Of a stretch of 64,000 bases of DNA, positions 35,357 to 43,708 are shown piece after piece; position 1 is the stretch's first letter, and each line of letters opens with the position of its first letter. The notes below the pieces were generated by a model, which saw nothing but the letters and a program-made list of their open reading frames with translations, was not told the origin of the DNA and searched no databases. Made by a program: the position numbers and the translations under genes. This stretch comes from Pararhizobium polonicum (lineage in GTDB: Bacteria > Pseudomonadota > Alphaproteobacteria > Rhizobiales > Rhizobiaceae), in contig NZ_LGLV01000009.1 of NCBI RefSeq assembly GCF_001687365.1, positions 124,001 through 188,000 of the forward strand, written 5' to 3'.

Positions 35357-36361
35357 ATGACACTATCCTTGAAAAGGCGGACGTTCCTGACGATGACCGG
35401 CGTGGCGCTTGCCGCGCCTGCCGTTCTCAGCGGCATCCGGCATGCGCGCGCCGCAACCACGCTGACCCTTGGCCACGGTGCTGCGCCCGGCAATCCGCGC
35501 ACGCTTGCGGCGGCGAAGTTCGCCGAGCTGGTCGCGGCCAAAACCGAGGGCCGCGTTGCGGTCAATGTCGCGGGCTCCGAAACGCTCGGCAGCGACGCCG
35601 CCATGCTCACCAGCCTGCGCACCGGTGCGCTTGACTTTACCGCCAATAGCCAGGGCCCCGTCTCCGCGGTTGTGCCGGAGATCGCGGCGCTCGGCCTGCC
35701 TTTCATGTTCGAGAGCGCCGATCACGCGATCAAGGTTCTGGGCGGGGATGTCGGCAAGGCGCTTGACGAACGGTTCGCCGCCGTCGGCATCGTTGCGCTG
35801 AACTGGTGGGACAACGGCATCCGGCACCTGTCCAATTCGAAGAAGGCGGTCATCACGCCGGCCGATCTCAACGGGCTGAAGATCCGCACACCGGCCGATC
35901 CGATGACCATCGACATCTTTCGCGCGCTGGGTGCCAGCACCGAGCAGATCGCCTTTGGCGAACTCTATATCGCACTCCAGCAGGGCGTCGTGGACGGACA
36001 GGAAAATCCGCTTGCCAATATCGAGAGCTCCAAGCTCTACGAGGTCAACAAGTATATCAGCCTGACCGCGCACAAGTGGGAGTCCACGCCTTTCCTGATG
36101 TCGAAGATCGCCGAAGCGCGTCTCGGCGCCGATCTCGAGGCCGTGAAGGCGGCGGCGCAGGAGGCAGGCGATCTGCAGCGCAGCCTCTCCGCCCAGAAAG
36201 CGACCGACACCTTGGCGGCCTTCAAGTCGAACGCTGCAATCGAGATCGCCGACGTGGACCGTGCCGCCTTTGTCGCGGCCACCCGCCCGGTTCTCGAAAA
36301 CTGGAAGCAGAAGCCCTTTGGCGAATTCGTGTCGCAAATCGAGGCTGCGGCTCAAAGCTGA
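35357..36361 (+). CDS. TRAP transporter substrate-binding protein (DctP type, Tat signal)
   Basis: 334-residue periplasmic protein. GGGAGG lies about 7 bases before the ATG. The signal has the twin-arginine pattern KRRTFLTMTG with a hydrophobic core and cleavage near ARAA. DctP features: LGHGAAPGNPRTLAAAKFAELV, LGSDAAMLTSLRTGALDF, LGLPFMFE, and NGLKIRTPADP with the ligand Arg. A YIALQQGVVDGQENP segment is characteristic. Ligand probably a sugar or polyol for the SDR-transketolase pathway. Confidence 0.93.
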   Translation: MTLSLKRRTFLTMTGVALAAPAVLSGIRHARAATTLTLGHGAAPGNPRTLAAAKFAELVAAKTEGRVAVNVAGSETLGSDAAMLTSLRTGALDFTANSQGPVSAVVPEIAALGLPFMFESADHAIKVLGGDVGKALDERFAAVGIVALNWWDNGIRHLSNSKKAVITPADLNGLKIRTPADPMTIDIFRALGASTEQIAFGELYIALQQGVVDGQENPLANIESSKLYEVNKYISLTAHKWESTPFLMSKIAEARLGADLEAVKAAAQEAGDLQRSLSAQKATDTLAAFKSNAAIEIADVDRAAFVAATRPVLENWKQKPFGEFVSQIEAAAQS

Positions 36362-36368
36362 CCCACAG

Positions 36369-36407
36369 GGAATGGCGCATCGCCGCATGCCGGCAATGCG
36401 CCATTCC
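36369..36407 (+). terminator. intercistronic hairpin after second DctP
   Basis: GGAATGGCGCAT and ATGCGCCATTCC form a perfect 12-bp stem with a 15-nt loop, 7 bp after the DctP stop. It is followed by CGGTTT, so it may act as partial terminator upstream of the permease genes. Confidence 0.65.
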
Positions 36408-36487
36408 GGTTTCCATGAAACCATGCCAATGCGAGTAGGCTGCTTGACCGGGCGGCATGGGGAATGCGTGATTTTGGAGGAGGAACG

Positions 36488-37021
36488 ATGACCGGGGGAT
36501 TGCTTTCAGCAGCGGATCGGATTGATGGACTGGTATCACGGCTATGCAGGTGGGCGATCATCCTGTCCGGCATCGTGCTGACCGTCGTGATGACTGCCAA
36601 TGTCGTGGCGCGCTACACCTTCGCGTCCGGCGGGTTCGATTTCGCCCAGGAACTGCCGACGTTGATCTTTCCGTGGTTCATCATCGCGGGCATTGTTCTG
36701 GCGGCTCAACTGGGCTCTCACATGGCCGTCGAGTGGATCTATGGCAAGGTCGACGAGCCGGGCAAGGTGAAGGTCTTCCTTCTGGCAAACCTGATCACGC
36801 TTGCATCCTTTCTGGTGCTGGCACGACAGGCGCTGATCGTTGCCGACATCGCCGGGATCGAGCACAGTCCGGTCCTCGGGCTGCCCAACAGCATCGGCTA
36901 TTATTCGATCGCCACCGGCGGCCTGCTCGTCGCCATCGTGACCGCCACGGCCGTGCTGCGCGTCGCCGTCAACGGTTGGGCTGCCCGCCCCGCTGCCGAT
37001 ACTCAGGAGATGCCGCTATGA
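36488..37021 (+). CDS. TRAP transporter small permease (DctQ type)
   Basis: 177-residue four-helix membrane protein starting at the ATG after GGAGGAGGAACG. Helix 1 LSGIVLTVVMTANVVARYTF, then FAQELPTLIFPWFIIAGIVLAAQLGSH are typical DctQ marks. The last four bases overlap the large permease start. Forms a complex with it. Confidence 0.92.
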   Translation: MTGGLLSAADRIDGLVSRLCRWAIILSGIVLTVVMTANVVARYTFASGGFDFAQELPTLIFPWFIIAGIVLAAQLGSHMAVEWIYGKVDEPGKVKVFLLANLITLASFLVLARQALIVADIAGIEHSPVLGLPNSIGYYSIATGGLLVAIVTATAVLRVAVNGWAARPAADTQEMPL

Positions 37022-38277
37022 CCCTCATTATGGTCGTCACCTTCTGTGTCCTCATGATGCTGGCCGTGCCGGTGGGCTATGGCCTGATCATCGCTGCCGG
37101 TGCGGGCATTCTCTTCAACGGCTACGTGCCGCTGTCGATCGTCGCCCAGCAGGTCTATGATCAGACCCAGTCCTTTCCGATGCTCGCCCTGCCGTTCTTC
37201 ATGCTGGCTGGAACGTTGATGCTGGGCGGCACGCTCGGTCAACAGTTGCTGGAGCTGGCGTCGAAATCCATGCAGCGCTGGCGGGGCGGGGCGCTTTCGA
37301 CAACCGTCATCTCTTCCGTGGTGTTCGGCGGCGTTTCCGGGTCGGCCGTCGCCAATGCCAGTGCGCTCGGTTCCGTGCTTATCCCCTGGCAGAAGCGGCA
37401 GGGCTATCCCGCCCCGCTCTGTGCCGCCAACAATGCGACATCCGCGGTGATCGACGTGCTGATTCCGCCGTCCATTCCGCTGATCCTCTATTCGCTGGTC
37501 AGCGGCGTCAGCGTCGCCAATCTGTTCCTTGCGGGGATCTTGCCCGGCATCCTCATGGCAATCGGCTTTGTCTTCGTCTGCTGGGCGATCTCGGTGAAGC
37601 GCGGCTATGCGACAAAGGATGAACGTGTCCGCAAGCGCGATCTGGCCGGGCTTGCGATGAAGAGCATGCCGGCCCTGCTTTTGCCGGTGCTGATCATTCT
37701 CGGCCTGCGCTTCGGCTTTGCCACGCCAACGGAAGTGGCGGTACTCTCGGTGGTCTATTCGCTGATCCTCAGCCTGTTTTTCTACCGCGATCTCACCTGG
37801 AAGCGTTTCTGCGACAACTTCGTGGAGGCGGGTACGGCCACCGGGGTGGTCATGCTCGTGATCATGGGAAGTGCTGCCGTCGGCTGGGTCCTGACCTTCG
37901 ACCAGACGCCGCAACATGTGGCGACATGGGTTGCGGACAACATCTCCAATCCGATCGTCATCATCCTGATGATGAACATCCTGATGCTGATCGTCGGCAT
38001 GCCTCTGGACCTGCCGCCGTCCATCCTGCTGCTGGGGCCGATCTTCGTGCCGCTGGCCGATGCGATCGGGCTGGACCGGGTACAGCTCGGCATCATCATG
38101 GTCATCAACCTCGGCATCGGCCTTTATACGCCACCGATCGGAACGACCCTGTTCATCTCGACGTCCATTGCCAAAGCGCCGCTTGGGGCGACCACCCGCG
38201 AACTCTGGCCGTTCTTCGCGATGGCCATGCTGCTGCTGATCGCCGTCAGCTACATTCCCGCGCTGACGATCTACTGA
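37018..38277 (+). CDS. TRAP transporter large permease (DctM type)
   Basis: 419-residue twelve-helix permease, start overlapping the small permease stop (ATGA). Marks: MLAVPVGYGLIIAAGAGI, FPMLALPFFMLAGTLMLGG, VSGSAVANASALGSVLIPW, IDVLIPPSIPLILYS, and a second half with MPLDLPPSILLLGPIFVPLA and LGIGLYTPPIGTTLF. The frame stays open far upstream inside the small permease gene, but that part is a shadow. A strong hairpin follows. Confidence 0.94.
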   Translation: MTLIMVVTFCVLMMLAVPVGYGLIIAAGAGILFNGYVPLSIVAQQVYDQTQSFPMLALPFFMLAGTLMLGGTLGQQLLELASKSMQRWRGGALSTTVISSVVFGGVSGSAVANASALGSVLIPWQKRQGYPAPLCAANNATSAVIDVLIPPSIPLILYSLVSGVSVANLFLAGILPGILMAIGFVFVCWAISVKRGYATKDERVRKRDLAGLAMKSMPALLLPVLIILGLRFGFATPTEVAVLSVVYSLILSLFFYRDLTWKRFCDNFVEAGTATGVVMLVIMGSAAVGWVLTFDQTPQHVATWVADNISNPIVIILMMNILMLIVGMPLDLPPSILLLGPIFVPLADAIGLDRVQLGIIMVINLGIGLYTPPIGTTLFISTSIAKAPLGATTRELWPFFAMAMLLLIAVSYIPALTIY

Positions 38278-38295
38278 GGCGTATCCGATCACCGG

Positions 38296-38328
38296 CAAGC
38301 CCGCGGCGCATGGTGTGCCGCGGGCTTG
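38296..38328 (+). terminator. terminator hairpin after second TRAP operon
   Basis: CAAGCCCGCGGC and GCCGCGGGCTTG form a perfect 12-bp stem with a 9-nt loop, 18 bp after the DctM stop. Only a short T-containing tail follows. It lies between converging genes and may work on both strands. Confidence 0.7.
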
Positions 38329-38374
38329 TCATTCGAAGCGATGGATGAGGCGTCCCTTCCAGAACGGAAGGCGG

Positions 38375-39253
38375 CTAGGTGTCTGTCCCGGCCGATGCGC
38401 CTGGCTCCGGCAATTCGGCTGGCGACGTCTGTTCGGAATTCCGAAACTGCTGCAAGACGGGATCGATCGCGTCCATCAAACCGTCGGGATGGCCTGGCTT
38501 GCCGGTTGCTGCCCATCGGTCTTCATATTCGGCAATCTCAAGACCGACGACGTCGTTTCCGGCGAGAATCTCGAAGGCATTGCGCAATTCCGCAAGCGAC
38601 AGGCCTCCCTCGACCTGATAGTCGCTTGGCACCAGGCCGGGCATCAGAACGTCGCAGTCGAGATGGATGTAGACGGGGCGCTCACCGATGGCTTTGCGAA
38701 GGGCGTCCGGCAGGGTCTTGCCGGGAGGAACGAGCTTCAGTGTTCCGCGTTCCATCAGATTCCGCTCGAACGGATCGAGATCCCGGGTGCCGACCAGGAT
38801 CACGTTGTCCAGTCTCAATGCGTCACCCAGGCCGGTTGGCCACAGGCCGGCGGCGCCGGTGAGAACCAGTCCTCCCAGATAGCCGGTATCGGAGGATTCC
38901 GGAACATTGCTGTCGGCGTGGGCGTCGAACCACACCACGGCGGCATCCGGGAAGTGCCGGGCAATGACCGGCAATGTTGCCAGCGACGCGGCGCACCGCC
39001 CCGCTGTCGTAACGGGACGCAGGCCCTTGCCGATGACGGAATCCAGATGCTGCGCGAAGCGGTGCAGGGCAGGAAGGGCGGCATCGAGTTCTTCGCGCCA
39101 GCCCGTTGCCAGCGGCGGTTCCGGAGTGCCGATCAGCGCAGGAGCAATCCCCAGCCGCTCCGCTATCCGTTCCCCGATGACGGACGCACCGGCCATCGCG
39201 CGTGGATTGCGATCGCCACACCTGCCTGCAAATATTGTCAGTGCGCTCTGCAT
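38375..39253 (-). CDS. arginase/agmatinase-family ureohydrolase
   Basis: 292-residue metal enzyme of the ureohydrolase family. The dimanganese ligands are visible in VVWFDAHADSN (DAHxD) and YIHLDCDVLMPG (DxD). The usual first His motif near GGDH is replaced by a TTAGRCAAS stretch, so one metal ligand may be missing or shifted. The C-terminal VVGLEIAEYEDRW region fits the family. GGAGGAG lies about 5 bases before the ATG. Reaction could be hydrolysis of a guanidino compound or formimino-type substrate. It is separated from the LacI operon by 188 bp and has no obvious partner. Confidence 0.82.
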   Translation of the reverse strand: MQSALTIFAGRCGDRNPRAMAGASVIGERIAERLGIAPALIGTPEPPLATGWREELDAALPALHRFAQHLDSVIGKGLRPVTTAGRCAASLATLPVIARHFPDAAVVWFDAHADSNVPESSDTGYLGGLVLTGAAGLWPTGLGDALRLDNVILVGTRDLDPFERNLMERGTLKLVPPGKTLPDALRKAIGERPVYIHLDCDVLMPGLVPSDYQVEGGLSLAELRNAFEILAGNDVVGLEIAEYEDRWAATGKPGHPDGLMDAIDPVLQQFRNSEQTSPAELPEPGASAGTDT

Positions 39254-39441
39254 GAAACTCCTCCTCAGCTCCGGGTGTTATGCCGGGGCCATCGGCCATC
39301 CTGATTTACCGATCCGAAGTGTAGCGGGCAGCGTTCCTCTCTGGAGTGTGACCGGCCGGACTGGTCCCATTGTTCCACAGATTTATCACGCGGGAGATCA
39401 TGGCCGGATGGCTGAGGTGACGGCTTCATGTCGGTCGGCGG

Positions 39442-40476
39442 TTACCGGGCCGTGCCGATCGGTGCGCACGATCCCCGCTCGACGATGGTGCAGCCCAGTT
39501 CCACGCGGCGCGCGGGCAGATGCTCGCCGAGGGTCCGCAGGCAATATTCCATTTCATCGAGCGCCATGCGGCCGATCTGGGCGAGTGGTGCATGGACGGT
39601 GGAAAGCGGCGGGTCCATCATCTGGCCGCGCAGGATATCGTCGAAACCAAGCACCGAGACATCCTGCGGGACCCGGTAGCCGCGCTCCTTCAAGGCCTGG
39701 ATCACCCCGATGGCGATGTTGTCGGCAAGACAGAACATCGCCGTCAGGTCTCCGAGGCCGCCGTTTTCCTCCAGCCAGCGGCGCATGCTGCGCGCTGCTT
39801 CTTCCGGCTCGAAACTGTCGATCATGATGATGGAGCCGCGCGCGCCGATCGCCTCGTGGTCGCGGATCGCCTCGTTATAGCCGTCCTGCCGCTGGCGGAT
39901 CGTGTATCGCCCCGTCCATCCGACCAGCGCGATATTGCGGTGTCCAAGATCGAGCAGGTGCTGGACGCCGAGCCGCGCACCATAACGGTTGCCGATACCG
40001 ACGGAGCCGACCCGCATGGTCGGGTCCTGTCCCGCAAGGAGCAGGGCCGGACGGTCAAGCCGCGACACGGCTTCGAGCAGTTCCGGGTTTTCGTCGAAAT
40101 AGACGATGATCCCATCGGACGGGGTCTCCTTGATCCGGCTCAGCACCGGCCCCGGCATCAGCCGGCTTCCCTCCGTCACCAGCGGCTTGATCTGGATGCC
40201 GCGCGCGGCGCATTCCTTGCGCAGGCTTTCCAGAATGGTCCAGGAGACATAGTTGGTGTCGTTCTGCGGCAGCCTGTCGGCCGACGCCACCAGCATGACG
40301 GATTTCAGCGTCGGCTGCATGGCGCGGCGCAGGCGCGAATCGAGATAGCCGCTTTCGCGTGCGATCGTCATGACGCGGTCGCGCACCGCGTCGGAGATCT
40401 TCGCCGTGCCGTTCAGCACGTGGCTGACCGTGCTCAGGGAAACGCCGCTCTGTTCGGCTATCTTCTTGATGCTCAC
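39442..40476 (-). CDS. LacI-family transcriptional regulator
   Basis: 344-residue repressor. Residues 1-50 give the HTH and hinge (IKKIAEQSGVSLSTVSHVLNG, then LRRAMQPTL). The sugar-binding domain follows (VMLVASADR, IVYFDENPELLEA, GHRNIALVGWTGR, VLGFDDI). It is the last gene of the minus-strand uronate-oligosaccharide operon, 4 bp after the permease stop, and probably controls both divergent halves. Candidate operators are the TGAAA/TTTCA-type sites at 47390-47482. Effector is likely an unsaturated uronide or its product. Confidence 0.93.
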   Translation of the reverse strand: MSIKKIAEQSGVSLSTVSHVLNGTAKISDAVRDRVMTIARESGYLDSRLRRAMQPTLKSVMLVASADRLPQNDTNYVSWTILESLRKECAARGIQIKPLVTEGSRLMPGPVLSRIKETPSDGIIVYFDENPELLEAVSRLDRPALLLAGQDPTMRVGSVGIGNRYGARLGVQHLLDLGHRNIALVGWTGRYTIRQRQDGYNEAIRDHEAIGARGSIIMIDSFEPEEAARSMRRWLEENGGLGDLTAMFCLADNIAIGVIQALKERGYRVPQDVSVLGFDDILRGQMMDPPLSTVHAPLAQIGRMALDEMEYCLRTLGEHLPARRVELGCTIVERGSCAPIGTAR

Positions 40477-40480
40477 GAGG

Positions 40481-41524
40481 TCATTTCACTCCGCTGCTGG
40501 CAACGCCTTCGGTGATATATTTCTGCAGGAAGAGGAATACCACGGTTACCGGCAGCAAGGTAACGACCGTCATCGCCAGAATATAGTGCCATTGCACGTT
40601 GAACTGACCTTGCAGAGCGCTCAATCCGATCTGCAGCGTGTAGTTTTCCGGGCTGGACAGAACGATCAGCGGCCAGAGGAAATCGTTCCAGCGCCAGATG
40701 ACCGAGAAGATGGCGAGCACAGCGAGCGCCGGCGCGCAGAGCGGCAGCACGATCCGCCGGTAGATGCGGAACTCCGATGCCGCATCCACCCGGGCGGCCT
40801 CGATCAGGTCGTCCGGAATGGTCAGCATATATTGCCGCAGCAGGAACACGCCGGTGGGCGTCGAGACGGTCGACAGGATCACGCCCCACAGATTGTCGGC
40901 GAGGTTCAAGCCGACGATCACCATGAAGGCCGGCACCATGATCACCGACAGCGGGATCATCATGGTCGACAGGATGAGCGCGAACATGGCGTTGCGGCCG
41001 GCAAAGCGGTATTTCGACAGCGCGAAAGCCGCCATCGAATTGAGAAGCAGCGTCAGGATCGTGGCGACCACGGTGACGAACACGGTGTTCCAGAGATAGC
41101 GCAGGAAATTGAACTGCTTCATCGGCTCGGTATAATTCGAGAATTGCAAGTGGAATTCCTTGAGCTGGCGCAGCTCGGCGACCGGAACGCGGAAGGTCTC
41201 TTCCGGTTTGGTGGGATCGAGCACCGTCGCCGACAGCCCGACACGGCGCACCAGCGCGACTGTCTGTTCGCTGCCATCGGGCGCCGTCCTGATCCATACC
41301 GACAAGGGCTTTGCCTGGCCTTCGACGGTGATTGTCTGGGCGGCACGCGGCACAAGTGCCGGCGGAAAGGAATTGATCTCCGCTTCCGTCTTCAGCGAGG
41401 AGATGACGGCCCAGGCGATGGGGATGGCAACGACCAGCGTGCCGAGAATGGCCCAGCCCCAGGCGAGCCAGTCGGAGAGGTCAAACCGGCCGGGATGGCG
41501 GGTGCGGGTGAGAAAGGCAATCAT
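40481..41524 (-). CDS. carbohydrate ABC transporter permease (MalG/UgpE type, extended loop)
   Basis: 347-residue permease, about 65 residues longer than most MalG-like proteins. After helix 1 (ILGTLVVAIPIAWAVISSL) comes an extra soluble loop of about 80 residues, rich in beta-like sequence, before the remaining five helices. The EAA loop (EAARVDAASEFRIYRRIVLPLCAP) is intact. The loop would face the periplasm and may touch the binding protein. One base separates it from the upstream permease stop region. Works with the 41526 permease and 42542 ATPase. Confidence 0.92.
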   Translation of the reverse strand: MIAFLTRTRHPGRFDLSDWLAWGWAILGTLVVAIPIAWAVISSLKTEAEINSFPPALVPRAAQTITVEGQAKPLSVWIRTAPDGSEQTVALVRRVGLSATVLDPTKPEETFRVPVAELRQLKEFHLQFSNYTEPMKQFNFLRYLWNTVFVTVVATILTLLLNSMAAFALSKYRFAGRNAMFALILSTMMIPLSVIMVPAFMVIVGLNLADNLWGVILSTVSTPTGVFLLRQYMLTIPDDLIEAARVDAASEFRIYRRIVLPLCAPALAVLAIFSVIWRWNDFLWPLIVLSSPENYTLQIGLSALQGQFNVQWHYILAMTVVTLLPVTVVFLFLQKYITEGVASSGVK

Positions 41525-41525
41525 G

Positions 41526-42545
41526 TCAGACCTGCGCTTTCTTGGCGAGCCAGAGCTGCGAGAGTGTGAGGAGGAGCAGGGCGATCCCCATCAGGACGGA
41601 AGCGGCGGACGCCAGGCCGTAAAGCCGCAGGTCCGGGGAGAAGGCCGTCTGGTAGATGAACTGCACGATGAAGGTATTCGCGGTTCCCGGTCCGCCGCCA
41701 TTGGTCAGCACCCAGGCTTCGTCGAAGACCTGGACCGAGCGGATGAGCAGCAGCACGGTGACGACGAGGAGATTGGGCATCAGCAGCGGCAGGGTCAGGC
41801 ACCAGAACTGCCGCCATTGCGAGGTTCCGTCGATCTCGGCCGCCTCGTAGATATCGCGCGGGATCGCCTGCAATCCGGCAAGGATAATCAGCATGAAGAA
41901 GCCCATGTGGAACCAGATGGAGACATACACGACCCAGATGCGCGACCAGGCGACTTCCAGCAGAAAGATGATCCGCGTATCGAACCATTCCATCAGGAAG
42001 CTGTTGAGCAGGCCTTCACGCGCCAAAAACCATTGCCAGATGAGGCCGACGACGACGGGTGACAGGAGCACCGGATAGAAAAAGACCGCCCGGAAAAAAC
42101 CGCGCCCGCGCGTCAGCCGGTTGAGCACCAGCGCCGTCACCAGGGCGAAGAACAGGGTGCCGAGCGTATTGAGGAGGGTGTACCACCAGGTATTGTGGAC
42201 GGCGGTCCAGAACAGATTGTAGCGGCAGGTGGAGGGGGTCAGATAGCTGCCGCAATCGAGCAGCGCCTTGAAGTTCTCAAGCCCGACGAAAGGCCGGTCC
42301 CAGATCAGCAGATTGGTGCCGCCGGTGAACGCGTAGGCGATGGCCAGCCCAACGGGCACGAAGACGAAAATGGTGAACAGCACCATGTTCGGCAAGATGA
42401 AGACATAGGGCATGCGTGCCGCACCGAGGAGCCGCTGCAGCGCCGCCATCGGCATTTCCACCACCCGCATCACCGCGTCGAGCCCGTCCCCGACACGCTC
42501 GCTGCGCGCAACGGCGGGAGGTGCGACGCTGGCCGGCGCACTCAT
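41526..42545 (-). CDS. carbohydrate ABC transporter permease (MalF/UgpA type)
   Basis: 339-residue permease with six helices after a 50-residue cytoplasmic N-terminus (first helix VFILPNMVLFTIFVFVPVGL). The EAA loop is IYEAAEIDGTSQWRQFWCLTLP. The second periplasmic region contains DCGSYLTPSTCRYN with two Cys that could form a disulfide. Its start overlaps the ATPase stop (ATGA). Middle gene of the sugar transporter. Confidence 0.93.
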   Translation of the reverse strand: MSAPASVAPPAVARSERVGDGLDAVMRVVEMPMAALQRLLGAARMPYVFILPNMVLFTIFVFVPVGLAIAYAFTGGTNLLIWDRPFVGLENFKALLDCGSYLTPSTCRYNLFWTAVHNTWWYTLLNTLGTLFFALVTALVLNRLTRGRGFFRAVFFYPVLLSPVVVGLIWQWFLAREGLLNSFLMEWFDTRIIFLLEVAWSRIWVVYVSIWFHMGFFMLIILAGLQAIPRDIYEAAEIDGTSQWRQFWCLTLPLLMPNLLVVTVLLLIRSVQVFDEAWVLTNGGGPGTANTFIVQFIYQTAFSPDLRLYGLASAASVLMGIALLLLTLSQLWLAKKAQV

Positions 42546-43648
42546 ATCCGCGCTCCCTTGAGCGACCGGCCATCTGCGGCGGAGAAGAGATGGGCGAAGG
42601 CGGGATCGAATGTGAAGGCAAGGGTTGTACCTGTTTCCGCTTCGAAATGGCCCGGCACGTGGACGATCGTCAATTCATCGCTCTGGCTGGTGCGGCCATA
42701 GACGAAGGTTTCGTGCCCCATGCTTTCGACCTGTTCGACCACCATGGTGCCGCCACCTGTGCCGGGTGTCGTGGGCCTGAGCTTGAGATGGGACGGCCGC
42801 AGGCCGATCGCGACATCGCTGCCGGCCTGAACGTCGGCGTCCATGCCCGGTACGGTGAAGCGGCCGAGATGGGGGCTGTCGAGCGTCACGCCATCGCCAC
42901 CGGACGAAACGACCTTGCCCGGATAGATATTCATGCGCGGCGAGCCGATGAAGCCGGCGACGAAGAGATTGGCGGGTCTTTCGAAGAGATCGAGCGGCCG
43001 GCCGATCTGCTCGACCTTGCCCTTGTTGAGAACGACGATTTTCTGCGCCATGGTCATCGCTTCGACCTGATCATGGGTGACGTAGATCATCGTCGTCTTC
43101 AGCTGCTTGTGCAGCTTGGTGATTTCCGAGCGGGTCTGGACGCGCAGCTTCGCATCGAGATTGGAGAGCGGCTCGTCGAACAGGAAGACGCGCGGTTGGC
43201 GCACGATCGCCCGGCCGATCGCGACACGCTGGCGCTGTCCGCCGGAGAGCGCCTTGGGCTTGCGGTCGAGATAGCCGTCGATCGCCAGCATTTTGGCCGC
43301 GGCGTCCACCCGGCGATTGATCTCCGCCTTTTCCATCCGCAGGTTTTCCAGCCCGAAGGACAGGTTCTTGCGCACGCTCATATGCGGGTAGAGCGCATAG
43401 GACTGGAACACCATGGCGATCTGGCGCTGGGCCGGCGAAAGATCGTTGACGCGCTGGTCGTCAAAGCTCATCTGCCCGGCCGAGATCGGCTCAAGGCCGG
43501 AGATCATCCGGAGCAATGTGGATTTGCCGCAGCCCGACGGACCGACAAGAGCGATGAACTCGCCGGACTGCACCTCGATATCGATGCCATGGATGACTTC
43601 CAGCGATCCGTAGGATTTGCGCAGATCCTTCATGGATATTGCGGTCAT
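42542..43648 (-). CDS. carbohydrate ABC transporter ATPase (UgpC/MalK type)
   Basis: 368-residue ATPase. Walker A GPSGCGKSTLLRMI near residue 37, Q-loop VFQSYALYPHM, signature LSGGQRQRVAIGRA, Walker B VFLFDEPLSNLDAKLR, H-loop VTHDQVEAM. Residues about 240-368 form the OB-fold regulatory domain of MalK-like proteins. It follows the glycosidase gene by 60 bp on the minus strand and energises the two permeases. Confidence 0.95.
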   Translation of the reverse strand: MTAISMKDLRKSYGSLEVIHGIDIEVQSGEFIALVGPSGCGKSTLLRMISGLEPISAGQMSFDDQRVNDLSPAQRQIAMVFQSYALYPHMSVRKNLSFGLENLRMEKAEINRRVDAAAKMLAIDGYLDRKPKALSGGQRQRVAIGRAIVRQPRVFLFDEPLSNLDAKLRVQTRSEITKLHKQLKTTMIYVTHDQVEAMTMAQKIVVLNKGKVEQIGRPLDLFERPANLFVAGFIGSPRMNIYPGKVVSSGGDGVTLDSPHLGRFTVPGMDADVQAGSDVAIGLRPSHLKLRPTTPGTGGGTMVVEQVESMGHETFVYGRTSQSDELTIVHVPGHFEAETGTTLAFTFDPAFAHLFSAADGRSLKGARI

Positions 43649-43708
43649 TGTTCTTTCCTCCCAATTTCCGTGATGGACGCGCTGCCGTGATCGCGCGCGT
43701 CCTCTCCG

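Noticed and set aside
36544..37017. Extension of the large TRAP permease frame into the small permease gene
   Set aside because: The extension is out-of-frame shadow of the small permease; the ATG at 37018 overlaps its stop in the usual way.
39304..39441. Short plus-strand reading in the gap between ureohydrolase and LacI genes
   Set aside because: No start, no motif and no neighbours on that strand; treated as non-coding.
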